Shown here piece by piece: positions 1 to 8,347 of a DNA stretch of 41,128 nucleotides (within the stretch, counting starts at the first letter, position 1; every line of letters begins with the position of its first letter). Source of the DNA: Ruminococcus sp. (GTDB lineage Bacteria > Bacillota > Clostridia > Oscillospirales > Acutalibacteraceae); NCBI GenBank assembly GCA_017456845.1, contig JAFTIP010000009.1:1-41128 (forward strand). The letters run 5' to 3'. The translations under genes and the position numbers were made by a program. The notes beneath the pieces were generated by a model. That model was given only the letters and a program-made list of their open reading frames with translations, ran no database searches and was not told the DNA's origin.

Positions 1-1758
1 CTTTAATTCCGCCGTTTTCGATGTCTTTTGTGGTAAATCCTAAAAGCTTTAAAAGCTCTTTGGCAGCTTTGTATGACTCAGGATGAACTGCGGTGTTATC
101 AAGAGGCTCTTTGCTGTCGGCAACTCTTAAGAAACCGGCACACTGCTCAAAAGCCTTAGGGCCAAGTTTTGGAACTTTTTTAAGCTCGCTTCTGCTCTTG
201 AATTTTCCGTTTTCTTCACGATAGGCAACTATATTCTTGGAAACTGTGCCGTTTAAGCCTGCAATTCGGGTAAGAAGCGCAGGAGAAGCTGTGTTAAGGT
301 CGGCACCAACACTGTTTACACAATCCTCAACAACGCCATCAAGGGTTTCGCCAAGGCGTTTCTGAGGCATATCGTGCTGATACTGGCCGATACCAATGGA
401 CTTGGGGTCAATTTTAACAAGCTCTGCCAAGGGGTCTTGCAGACGCCTTGCAATGGAAACCGCACTTCTTAAAGTCAGGTCAAGCTCAGGGAGCTCATCC
501 GCCGCAAGCTTACTTGCAGAATAAATTGAAGCACCTGCCTCGCTTACAACCATATATGCAAGGTCTGCCTTTTTAAGCTCAGAGATAACCTCAGCGGCAA
601 ACATCTCGGTTTCTTTACTTGCTGTACCATTACCGATAGAAAGAACGGTAGCCTCGTGCTTTAAAATTAAAGACTTTAATTTATCCTTACTCTCCTTAAT
701 TTTTGACTCGCTGTGAGTGGGATAAATAACGGTGGTGTCAAGAACTCTGCCCGTGCCGTCAACAACCGCAACCTTACAGCCTGTTCTGTAGCCGGGGTCA
801 AGGCCGATTACAACCCTATCCTTAACAGGGGGCTGCATCAAAAGCTGATGAAGGTTAGTGGCGAAAAGCTTCATAGCGGCTACGTCGGAATTTTCGGTAA
901 GAGCAGCTCTTACCTCACGCTCGATTGAGGGCAAAAGGAGCCTTGTGTATGCATCCTCACAGGCCGTCATTACGGCTTCACTGCAGGGAGAATCACCCTT
1001 AACCATAAGCTTTTTAATCATATTGAGGGGTCTGTCAGAGTCCATCTCAACGCTTATCTTAAGGAATTTTTCTCTCTCGCCTCGGTTAATGGCAAGAACT
1101 CTGTGGCCGCTTATCTTCTTAACAGCCTCGCTGAATTTATAGTAACCTGTGTAAACGGAGTCGGCCTCTTCGTCGGTTGCAACGCTTATTACGGTGCCGT
1201 TGAGCCACATAAGGTTGAAAAGCCTTTTTCTGATATCCGCATTATCTGAGCAGATTTCAGCGATAATGTCAAGAGCACCCTGCAAGGCGTCCTCGGCGGT
1301 TTCTACGCCCTTTTCAGCGTCAGCATAATCCTTTGCCAAATCTATGGGGAAAGCCTTTTCGTCTTCCTGATTTAAAATATACTCAGCAAGAGGCTCCAAG
1401 CCCTTTTCCTTTGCAATGGATGCCCTTGTTTTTCTCTTGGGTCGGTAGGGGCGGTAGATATTCTCCAAATCCGCCATGGTTTCTGCCTTTTCAATAGCGG
1501 CAGTAATTTCTTCGGTTAATTTTCCCTGAGCATCAATAAGGTCAGAGATTTCCTTGGCTCTTGCCTCAAAATTTCTGAGGTAATCAAGTCGCTCCGAAAC
1601 CTCACGGATAAGCTGGTCATCCATAGAGCCGTGAAGCTCCTTACGGTAACGGGCAATGAAAGGGATAGTGTTGCCCTCGTCAAGAAGCGTGATGATATTG
1701 CCTGCGTATTCAGGCTTAATATTAAATTCCTGAGATAATTTCTGAATAAAATCCATAA
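1..1758 (-). CDS. tex: Tex-family RNA-binding transcription accessory protein (C-terminus cut by window edge)
   Basis: Translating the minus strand from the ATG at 1758 gives 586 uninterrupted codons running off the left edge. The N-terminus (MDFIQKLSQEFNIKPEY) and the early IPFIARYRKE segment are typical of Tex. A YqgF/RNase H-like domain is seen in the middle (VVIGLDPGYRTGCKVAVVDG), followed by a helix-hairpin-helix region (SPALLTRIAGLNG and KVPKLGPKAFEQCAGFLRV). Tex proteins are usually 700-780 residues and end in an S1 RNA-binding domain, so the missing part should be that domain. The start is supported by AAAGGAC upstream. Tex is a cytoplasmic nucleic-acid-binding protein linked to transcription fidelity. 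It appears to be a single gene here, with the terminator of the ATP-grasp gene just upstream of it. Confidence 0.93.
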
Positions 1759-1824
1759 TCAATAGTCCTTTGTTTTAATTTCGCATAACAAAATAAGTAT
1801 ATCATATTTGCCATAAATTTACAA

Positions 1825-1860
1825 CAAAAAACTGCTGTCTGACATTAATCAGACAGCAGT
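1825..1860 (-). terminator. Rho-independent terminator of the ATP-grasp gene
   Basis: A perfect 12-bp stem (1831-1842 with 1849-1860, loop CATTAA) is followed on the minus strand by a U-rich run (1825-1830). It lies 5 bases after the stop codon of the ATP-grasp gene and separates it from tex. Confidence 0.9.
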
Positions 1861-1865
1861 TGAAA

Positions 1866-2870
1866 TCAATTTTTCTCGGCAAATTCAAAGGCAGCCTTAA
1901 GGCCTTCGCCAGAGTCGTGAAAACGGTGATTCTGGGGCATATCATAACCGGGCAGGTTGTTGCCCTCAACCAAAACAGGGCCGTTGGGGGTAATTGCAAC
2001 GTCCCAGCCTACATATCTCATACGAGGCTCAACTTTTGCGGCTTTTTTGCAAAGCTCCACCGCCTCTTTAAAGTAAGGCACCTTAAAGCCGATGAACTTG
2101 AAGCCGTTATTGGGATGCTCGGTGTAATAGGAAACGGTTTTATCGCAGAATGCAGGATGAGTAATCTCACCCTCTGCAGAAAGCAAGGTATACATACCGC
2201 CGCTGGTTACATTGTCAACATCGTTTTTGCCGCTGCCAACGCGGATAAGTGCATAAACAAAGTTAGCATTGCCCTTGTCGCTTAAAAGAGTAACAATGCG
2301 TATTGTGTTAACTGAGCGTGCACAGAGCTTGTTCATCTCATCATGCTGAACTATAGCTTCCTCGGCAAGAAAAAGCTTTTTTGCTAAAAGCTCGTTATAA
2401 AGCTCCTTAAGATTTTTGCCATTAAGGTCAACCTTCATAACACCTAAACCACCGAAGGAAGAAGGCTCCTTTGCAAAAAAGCAAGCCTTGCCTTGGCAAA
2501 ACTTTTCGAAGCTTTCGAAGCCACTCTGCAAATCAACGAAATCCCGCTTAAGATATTCTTTGAAAGTGCGGTTAAAGTTAAGCTTGTCCGTAAACGTTGG
2601 GTTTGCTTCGGGATTATTAAGCCTTCTGGCAAGCGAAAGGTTGTCATCCATTGTCATAAAGGTTTTACGCTTATCCTTACCTATATATGCAAATCCAAAG
2701 GTCATATAATCAAGGTAACCTATGCCGTACCTGAACATTGAAAAAACCATATTGAAAAAAAGCCACAGGCGGTTTTTGCCTGACTCATTATGAACAATAT
2801 TAAGGTTTCTGAAAAATCTCAGAAAGCTTCCTGAGGCTACACGCCTGAAAAAAGTAGCTATTTTTCTCAT
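1866..2870 (-). CDS. Sugar-transfer-associated ATP-grasp family protein
   Basis: A protein of 334 residues. The reading frame extends further upstream, but ATG 2870 has GGAGG about 9 bases before it and starts MRKIATFFRRVASG, so I use it. The C-terminal two thirds resemble the ATP-grasp fold of the sugar-transfer-associated family: a glycine-rich loop (EPSSFGGLGVMKV), an acidic metal or ATP-binding segment near the end (VGWDVAITPNGPVLVEGNNLPG), and an internal SVNTIRIVTLL strand. Members are often found in capsule or exopolysaccharide clusters and probably form an ATP-dependent amide or ester bond. Here the gene stands alone between tex and a two-component system, so no substrate can be proposed. 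Family assignment is fairly sure; the reaction is unknown. Confidence 0.75.
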   Translation of the reverse strand: MRKIATFFRRVASGSFLRFFRNLNIVHNESGKNRLWLFFNMVFSMFRYGIGYLDYMTFGFAYIGKDKRKTFMTMDDNLSLARRLNNPEANPTFTDKLNFNRTFKEYLKRDFVDLQSGFESFEKFCQGKACFFAKEPSSFGGLGVMKVDLNGKNLKELYNELLAKKLFLAEEAIVQHDEMNKLCARSVNTIRIVTLLSDKGNANFVYALIRVGSGKNDVDNVTSGGMYTLLSAEGEITHPAFCDKTVSYYTEHPNNGFKFIGFKVPYFKEAVELCKKAAKVEPRMRYVGWDVAITPNGPVLVEGNNLPGYDMPQNHRFHDSGEGLKAAFEFAEKN

Positions 2871-3022
2871 ACCATATCCTCCGTTTATTAACACAAAACA
2901 ATTATAGCATTTATATAAAAAAAAGCAAGTACACCTCTTCTTAGGGATAAAAAGGCCTTTTCTGGGACAAACAGAAGTAGATTTTATCTGAAAATATTGT
3001 ATAATAAAACACAAGCTTGGTG

Positions 3023-3067
3023 TTGAACAATAGATAGTTTATGTGTTATATTATATATAACACATAA
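3023..3067 (+). promoter_or_regulatory. Promoter and large palindrome upstream of the LytTR/kinase operon
   Basis: A plausible sigma-A promoter has -35 TTGAAC (3023-3028) and -10 TATATT (3047-3052) with an 18-base spacer. A perfect inverted repeat with 12-bp arms, TTATGTGTTATA (3039-3050) and its complement (3056-3067), covers the -10 and lies just before the AAAGGA ribosome site (3071-3076). It could be an operator for the response regulator or another repressor, or form a hairpin in the 5' leader. LytTR regulators usually bind direct repeats, so autoregulation through this site is only a guess. Confidence 0.55.
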
Positions 3068-3084
3068 TATAAAGGATGTTTTAT

Positions 3085-3810
3085 ATGAAAGTAGCCATTG
3101 TTGACGATATCAAGGAATACCGCGAAAGTGCAGGAAAAGCCGTATTTGAATGGGCAAAGGACAGACACGAGGTTGTATCCATAAAAGGATACAAAAGCGG
3201 CGAAAGTTTTCTTGCCGCCCTTAACGGAGAGCACTTCGATATTGTTTTGATGGACATATATATGGATGGCCTTACAGGTATAGAAGCCGCCGCAAAGCTT
3301 CGCGAAATCAGCCTTGATACTATTCTGATTTTTGCAACCACAAGCGTAGACCATATGGCAGAGGCTTTTCCCTGCAGAGCCTTTGACTATATTATGAAAC
3401 CTATAGATATCCCCCGTCTTTACAGAGCATTGGACGAAGCTGTTAAGGTATTGCCCGAAAATCAGCCCTATATCACCATAACCGTTGAAAAGCAGGAAAT
3501 CAATATTATTGTGTCTGACATTATGTATATTATGTCAGACCTTAACTACTGCCTTGTTTATACCAGACAAGGCGAATACCGCACCCGTTCTCAGTTCAGT
3601 AAATTTATGGAAAACCTCAGCGAATTTCCTCAGTTTTACGTTATCAACCGCGGAGTAACCGTAAACCTTGATAACGTTACAGATATAAAAGAACTGGACT
3701 GCGAGCTTTCTGACAAAACTATACTTCCCGTAAGCAAAAAGAAAGAACTGGAAGCCGAACAGGCTCTCATTGACCGACGCTTTCAGGTAAGAAGAAAGAC
3801 AGGCAATTAA
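3085..3810 (+). CDS. LytTR-family response regulator
   Basis: A cytoplasmic two-component response regulator of 241 residues. The start is ATG 3085 (MKVAIVDDIKEYRE), with AAAGGA 8 bases upstream; the ATG at 3076 overlaps that ribosome site. The N-terminal receiver domain (about 1-120) has the acidic pocket (D8, D9), the phospho-acceptor D57 in IVLMDIYM, and the conserved K105 in YIMKPID. The C-terminal half (about 135-235) is a LytTR DNA-binding domain (ITVEKQEINIIVSDIMYIMS, FYVINRGVTVNLDNV). The family resembles AgrA, ComE and VirR, which often control secreted peptides, cell-wall functions or competence. The partner kinase starts at the base after this stop codon. No peptide pheromone gene is seen nearby. 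Confidence 0.92.
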   Translation: MKVAIVDDIKEYRESAGKAVFEWAKDRHEVVSIKGYKSGESFLAALNGEHFDIVLMDIYMDGLTGIEAAAKLREISLDTILIFATTSVDHMAEAFPCRAFDYIMKPIDIPRLYRALDEAVKVLPENQPYITITVEKQEINIIVSDIMYIMSDLNYCLVYTRQGEYRTRSQFSKFMENLSEFPQFYVINRGVTVNLDNVTDIKELDCELSDKTILPVSKKKELEAEQALIDRRFQVRRKTGN

Positions 3811-5136
3811 ATGAATATTACTGACATTCTGTTATCCATTATCGAAACTGTGGCAATAGTCCCCATAGGATTGTTGTGTCTGCTGATTTTTGACAGGGAT
3901 TCTATTATCCCCAAGCCTCAGTCAATAATTATTTACACAGGTATTTTTACGCTATTGGCATGTATAGGAGGATATCTGAGGGCAATTTTTGAACTTAATA
4001 TAAACCTTGTTATCATTTCTGTATTTATCCTAACGATTATATATGTAATGCTTACGGTAAAAGCCAATAAATTCAAAATACTGTACATATTCACTTCATG
4101 CGGAGCGATTTCATCATCAATAAGGCTTTACAGTTATTTTTTAGAAACTCAGCTAAACAGCACCCACACCTTCCGCGATACTCAGCATTGGGGTTTGTTG
4201 CTTAAATGGGCTCTGATTATTATAGCAATGGTTTTCTTTGCTTTATCCGTAAAAAAAATCCGTTGGCTTATGTATGAAAGCAACCTTGACAACCTGTGGA
4301 AATTTCTGTGGCTTATTCCGGTAGTTCAGGATACTGCCAATATGATGACAATTCCCCACGATTACTCCTTGATGCAATTGGGCAGAGTAGCACAGATTTA
4401 CGTTACTGTTGTCACAGCTCTTACGCTAATGGAAATTGTTTTTCAGGTAATGATATATGTTATTGCAAAAACAATTACAGAAAAATCCAAGCTTGATAAA
4501 CAGGCGCAGATGCTTTCAATTCAGGCATCTCAGTATGAGGGTCTGCAACGGCATATTGAAGCTACCTCAAAGCTGAGGCACGACTTTAAGCACACCGTAC
4601 GCACTGCTGTCTCTCTTGCGTATGAGGGCAACAACGAAGCTCTTATAAAGCTCCTTACCGACTACGGTGTTGCTACTGCAAACACGGATAAACGCAGTGT
4701 TTTCACAAAAAACAGTACACTTAACGCACTTATCGGCCATTATTACGACATCGCCCTAAGCAAAAATATTCTTTGTGATTGGCAGGTAAGGCTTCCCGAG
4801 ACTCTTGGCGTTGAGGATATTGACCTTTTTGGCATTATAGGCAACCTGCTTGAAAATGCCGTTCACGCATCAGAAAATGAGCCTGCCGAAAACCGATACA
4901 TAAACTTTAAGGCAGACACTGAGGATAACGGCGACATCTACATTGTAACCACCAACGGCTTTTCTGGCGAAATCAAAAAAGACCATGATAAATACCTGTC
5001 AACCAAAAAGAACGGCTCCGGTATTGGTATTGAGTCGATAAAGTCTATTGTTAAACGCTACAACGGATTTGTAAGCTTTTATCACGATCCTAAAACTTTT
5101 TATGCCGACATTATGATTAAACAAAATAATCAATAA
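3811..5136 (+). CDS. Membrane sensor histidine kinase with GHKL ATPase domain (AgrC-like)
   Basis: A protein of 441 residues. The first 220 are strongly hydrophobic with about six membrane segments, as in AgrC-type receptors. A short linker (KSKLDKQAQMLSIQASQYEGLQ) leads to the dimerisation/phospho-acceptor motif LRHDFKH (likely H257). The C-terminal GHKL ATPase domain shows the N box (GNLLENAVHASE) and a G box (NGSGIGIESIKSIVKRY). The start codon follows the regulator's stop with no gap, so the two are translationally coupled and act as a pair. The ligand is unknown; AgrC-like kinases usually sense peptides, but no agrB or agrD homologue lies in the window. Confidence 0.9.
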   Translation: MNITDILLSIIETVAIVPIGLLCLLIFDRDSIIPKPQSIIIYTGIFTLLACIGGYLRAIFELNINLVIISVFILTIIYVMLTVKANKFKILYIFTSCGAISSSIRLYSYFLETQLNSTHTFRDTQHWGLLLKWALIIIAMVFFALSVKKIRWLMYESNLDNLWKFLWLIPVVQDTANMMTIPHDYSLMQLGRVAQIYVTVVTALTLMEIVFQVMIYVIAKTITEKSKLDKQAQMLSIQASQYEGLQRHIEATSKLRHDFKHTVRTAVSLAYEGNNEALIKLLTDYGVATANTDKRSVFTKNSTLNALIGHYYDIALSKNILCDWQVRLPETLGVEDIDLFGIIGNLLENAVHASENEPAENRYINFKADTEDNGDIYIVTTNGFSGEIKKDHDKYLSTKKNGSGIGIESIKSIVKRYNGFVSFYHDPKTFYADIMIKQNNQ

Positions 5137-5157
5137 CCCTTATTTACCCTTGACTTT

Positions 5158-5203
5158 AACCTTTCTATGCAGTAACATAACCACATAGAAAGGTTTTTCT
5201 TTT
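5158..5203 (+). terminator. Rho-independent terminator after the sensor kinase
   Basis: A 12-bp perfect stem AACCTTTCTATG (5158-5169) pairs with 5184-5195 and is followed by a T-rich run to about 5207. It ends the two-component operon about 20 bases after the stop. The next gene's ribosome site follows within 15 bases, so that gene may also receive read-through. Confidence 0.88.
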
Positions 5204-5230
5204 TTTAGAAAAGCCTGAAGGAGAGTGTAT

Positions 5231-6424
5231 ATGAACAATAAAAAAGAAAAGGCAAAATTTATTTTGCGACAGTACTCCAAGTGGATTATAGGCATCGGTG
5301 CCGTCTTAATTCTTATTTTCCTTGGGGTTGCAAACTTCAGCTCAGTTGCAGACACCGCAAAGTGGTTTCTCGGGCTTTTTACTCCTCTTACCATAGGCTT
5401 TTTTATGGCACTCATACTCAATGTGCCTATGAGGTTTTTTGAAGCTCACCTTTGGCCCAAAGCCAAAAAGAAGCCGTTACAAAAACTGAGAAGACCAACT
5501 GCCTTTATTCTTAGCCTTGTGCTGATTTTAGGTATTTTAACCGGCGTAATCCTGTTGGTTGTGCCTGAGGTAGCAAGTGCCATAAGGCTTTTTGTAAAAA
5601 GTGCAGTAGGCGTTGTAAACGAGCTGGCACAGCTAAAGAAAACCGAGGGTCTTGAGGGCTTACCTTTTGGAAGCGTATTATCAAAAATCAACTGGGGCGA
5701 AATCGCCGAAAGCGTAGAAAAATGGGTTAAGCAACAAAGCGGCACTATTGTAAACGGCGCAATGGATACAGTAATTTCTCTTGTGGGCGGAATTGTCGAT
5801 TTTGTATTTGCAGTTATTTTCTCAATATACATCCTTTTCAGCAAAGAAACCCTTAAGTTTCAGGCAAAGCGTCTTGTGCGTGCTTGGCTTCCTCAAAAAG
5901 GAGGCAACTACCTTATTCATGCAAGCTCTGTGGCAAGCTTAAACTTCCGTAATTTTGTAGCAGGCCAGACTATCGAGGCGTTTATTTTAGGCTCATTGTG
6001 TGCTTTAGGTATGTTTATTCTGCGTATTCCCTATGCTCCTATGGTAGGTGCTCTGGTTGGCGTTTGCTCTCTTATACCTGTTGTTGGTGCTTTCATTGCA
6101 GGCGGTATAGGTGCCTTTATGATATGCACCGAATCCCCTATAAAAGCTCTTATATTTATTATTTTTCTTATAATTTTACAGCAGCTTGAGGGTAATCTGA
6201 TTTATCCCAGAGTTGTAGGAAGCCAAGTAAAACTGCCTGCTATCTGGGTATTGGCGGCAATTACCGTTGGCGGTGCGTTGGCAGGACCTTTAGGCATACT
6301 TTTAGGTATTCCCATTGCTTCTACTGCCTATGTTCTCGTACGTGAAGCCACCGAACACAGGGAGGCAAAGTTGGGTCTTTCAACTCCCATAGAAAAAAAC
6401 GACGAAGAAACCGAAACCAAATAA
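5231..6424 (+). CDS. AI-2E family transporter (PF01594 type)
   Basis: An integral membrane protein of 397 residues. An upstream in-frame GTG (5225) directly abuts AAGGAG (5218-5223); ATG 5231 has proper spacing and is chosen. The topology fits the AI-2E exporter/Na+-H+ antiporter-like family: two N-terminal helices, a helix near 85-105 (AFILSLVLILGILTGVILLVVP), a long amphipathic segment rich in charged residues, then several C-terminal helices including the conserved block GALVGVCSLIPVVGAFIAGG and the QQLEGNLIYPRVVGSQVKLP motif. Members include TqsA and several Na+/H+ antiporters, so autoinducer-2 export should not be assumed. It ends in a charged cytoplasmic tail (EKNDEETETK). Confidence 0.88.
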   Translation: MNNKKEKAKFILRQYSKWIIGIGAVLILIFLGVANFSSVADTAKWFLGLFTPLTIGFFMALILNVPMRFFEAHLWPKAKKKPLQKLRRPTAFILSLVLILGILTGVILLVVPEVASAIRLFVKSAVGVVNELAQLKKTEGLEGLPFGSVLSKINWGEIAESVEKWVKQQSGTIVNGAMDTVISLVGGIVDFVFAVIFSIYILFSKETLKFQAKRLVRAWLPQKGGNYLIHASSVASLNFRNFVAGQTIEAFILGSLCALGMFILRIPYAPMVGALVGVCSLIPVVGAFIAGGIGAFMICTESPIKALIFIIFLIILQQLEGNLIYPRVVGSQVKLPAIWVLAAITVGGALAGPLGILLGIPIASTAYVLVREATEHREAKLGLSTPIEKNDEETETK

Positions 6425-6432
6425 AAACAAAG

Positions 6433-6466
6433 AAAAAACAGGTTCTCAAAAGAGAACCTGTTTTTA
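6433..6466. terminator. Bidirectional terminator between convergent genes
   Basis: CAGGTTCTC (6439-6447) pairs with GAGAACCTG (6452-6460) around a 4-base loop, flanked by A6 on the left and T5 on the right, so it can stop transcription from both the AI-2E gene and the convergent secreted-protein gene. Confidence 0.9.
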
Positions 6467-6481
6467 TTATCTTTTGAAATA

Positions 6482-8191
6482 TCAGTAACGTTCCGCCTCC
6501 AAGTTATATGTACGAAGGGCGTTGATTACGTTTTTAAGGTTTGTATCATTTTCCTGCTTTGCAAGGTAACCATAGCTGAAAGCGTTGTAATTAAGAGTAA
6601 GCGAGCCTATGCTAACCACTATCTCGTCATCAAGATTCTGAGCAAGAATGTCAGAAATTTTAACTTCGTAGTATCCATTTGCTTGGCTTACGGTTGCAGG
6701 TTGTCCATTTACAAAAATTTCAGGAATATTATTTTCATCCTCGATATAAAAATAATGCTTAAGGGCTGTTTCGCTTTCAAGAGAAAGCCTTGAGCCGTAA
6801 TATGAAACGCCCTCTTCTTTGCCTGTAAGAGAGTAACAATAAGCCGAAAGGTCTGCGTCTGCAAGTTCCTTTTCATCATTGGTAAGCGAAGCGTTTGCGA
6901 GGTTTTCTTTGTTATAACCAAAGAAAACCTGAGCGGATGCGCCGTAGTTAAGCATAGCCCTTACAAGGTCTGCCGCCTTAGCGTACTCGCTCTCTGAGTT
7001 GTGAGAATTTATGTCTTCTTCTGCTTTTTCCAGAATATACTCTGCGTACTGCTTAACAGAATACTCAAAAACTTCGCTCTCATAATCTGCGGTTACAATC
7101 TGAGCCTTAACAACAGACGCCATTTCCTTAGCCGCTATCTTGCATGTAAAAACGTAGCTTCCGTCGTGTTCTGTTGCATCCTGAACAGCAACGTATTTCT
7201 TACTGCCGTTGGGAAGAGTAAACACCATCTGTGCGGTTTCGTCTCCGAGCACATCATCAGAAACATCCATATGAAAGTTTACTGCAATCTGACCGGTAAG
7301 GGTGATTGTACAACCTGTAAATTCCACAGGCTCAGCCTCTGACACAGCCTCAAGAGTTTCTCTGAGCAAAGCCCCCTCCGAAGTGTTTTTGCTAAAGGAA
7401 AAGTAAGCTGTGCTGTCTGTAGCTGTCATTTCCTGCACATTAAACTCAAGGGCTGTTTCGCCGCCTGCCATAACTTCGAAATCAAGGGTAAGAAGCAGCT
7501 TTTCCTCAGTAAAATCGTAACCGTTGATAAACGTACCGTTAAGTGTTACAACCCCCTGTAAATCGGGATTAAACACCGCCTCGGTTAAATTAGGATAATT
7601 TACTGCAGAATTCTCTTCGGAAACGCTTATTAATTTAATCTTTTGGCTATTATAGTTTAAAGCTGCCTGAATATCCTCCAAAAGCTTATCTGAGTAAAGG
7701 TAAACAGAGTAAGTAAGAATGTCTCCGACCTGTGCGTTAACCGCATCATTGCCGAATTTTACAGTAAGCTGAGTGTTTTCACCGATTTCTGTATCAATAC
7801 CGTTCTCAACTTTAAGAGTACAGGCATCTGTATTAAAGCTAAAAGTATAGCTTCCACCTGAAGCAACGAAGGTACATCCGGCACGGACGTCGCTGCTGAA
7901 CATAAAGCCTGATTCGGTCACCTTTGACGTAGTATCCTTTATTGTGCCGGGATAACTGTACTGTTTATCGCCGCATTTAACATAAAAATTGTAGCTGCCC
8001 TCTTCAAGAGCGAGGGTGGTTTTGTATGTTGTGCCCTCATGAAGCTCCATTTTTACTCCCTCAAAGTTATTGAAAGAACCAAAAAGCACAACCTCCTCTG
8101 CCTCTTGCTCTGCAGCAAAAGCAGAAAAGCCCTGACAGCTAAAAATCATAATTAAAACAAGTATCAAAGATAAGGCACGCTTTAAATTCAT
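6482..8191 (-). CDS. Secreted protein with starch-binding-like (X25-like) and cohesin-like modules
   Basis: A protein of 569 residues. Of two ATGs, 8191 has GGGGAG at 8 bases and is preferred to 8197, which is only 2 bases from it. A signal peptide (LKRALSLILVLIMIFSCQGFSAFAA) is followed by an immunoglobulin-like module (about 32-132) with SYNFYVKCGDKQYSYPGTIKDTT and GGSYTFSFNTDACTLKV, resembling the X25/starch-binding modules of Ruminococcus amylases and amylosome proteins. Next is a cohesin-like beta module (about 138-295: VNAQVGDILTYSVYLYSDK, YDFTEEKLLLTLDFEV). The last 270 residues match, from memory, a region common in Ruminococcus surface proteins (ITLTGQIAVNFHMDVSDDV, EYAKAADLVRAMLNYGASAQVFFGYN) of unknown role. 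No dockerin, sortase motif or SLH domain is visible. It is a paralogue of the next upstream gene over its first 290 residues. Domain names are pattern calls, not database hits. Confidence 0.7.
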   Translation of the reverse strand: MNLKRALSLILVLIMIFSCQGFSAFAAEQEAEEVVLFGSFNNFEGVKMELHEGTTYKTTLALEEGSYNFYVKCGDKQYSYPGTIKDTTSKVTESGFMFSSDVRAGCTFVASGGSYTFSFNTDACTLKVENGIDTEIGENTQLTVKFGNDAVNAQVGDILTYSVYLYSDKLLEDIQAALNYNSQKIKLISVSEENSAVNYPNLTEAVFNPDLQGVVTLNGTFINGYDFTEEKLLLTLDFEVMAGGETALEFNVQEMTATDSTAYFSFSKNTSEGALLRETLEAVSEAEPVEFTGCTITLTGQIAVNFHMDVSDDVLGDETAQMVFTLPNGSKKYVAVQDATEHDGSYVFTCKIAAKEMASVVKAQIVTADYESEVFEYSVKQYAEYILEKAEEDINSHNSESEYAKAADLVRAMLNYGASAQVFFGYNKENLANASLTNDEKELADADLSAYCYSLTGKEEGVSYYGSRLSLESETALKHYFYIEDENNIPEIFVNGQPATVSQANGYYEVKISDILAQNLDDEIVVSIGSLTLNYNAFSYGYLAKQENDTNLKNVINALRTYNLEAERY

Positions 8192-8235
8192 GGCCATAAC
8201 TCCCCAAATATATTCTTAATTTATCATATCATTTT

Positions 8236-8264
8236 TTTATAAATAATACAACTGTATGTTTCAA
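8236..8264 (-). promoter_or_regulatory. Candidate promoter of the X25/cohesin-like gene
   Basis: On the minus strand, TTGAAA (8259-8264) and TATAAA (8236-8241) are 17 bases apart. A second overlapping pair, TTGTAT (8246-8251) and TATGAT (8223-8228), also has 17-base spacing. Either could drive the gene starting at 8191, so this gene probably has its own transcript. Confidence 0.5.
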
Positions 8265-8317
8265 TAAATACAAGGAGACTAATATGGTCAGTTTGTCTAC
8301 AAATTCTTAATTCACAA

Positions 8318-8345
8318 GCAAAAACGCCTCCCGAAGGAAGCGTTT
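8318..8345 (-). terminator. Terminator of the dockerin gene
   Basis: AAACGCCTCC (8322-8331) pairs with GGAAGCGTTT (8336-8345) with one wobble and a 4-base loop. On the minus strand it ends in a short T run. It begins 3 bases after the dockerin gene's stop. Confidence 0.65.
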
Positions 8346-8347
8346 AA

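Noticed and set aside
5231-6424. Autoinducer-2 exporter
   Set aside because: Family name only; members include ion antiporters and no luxS or lsr gene is nearby.
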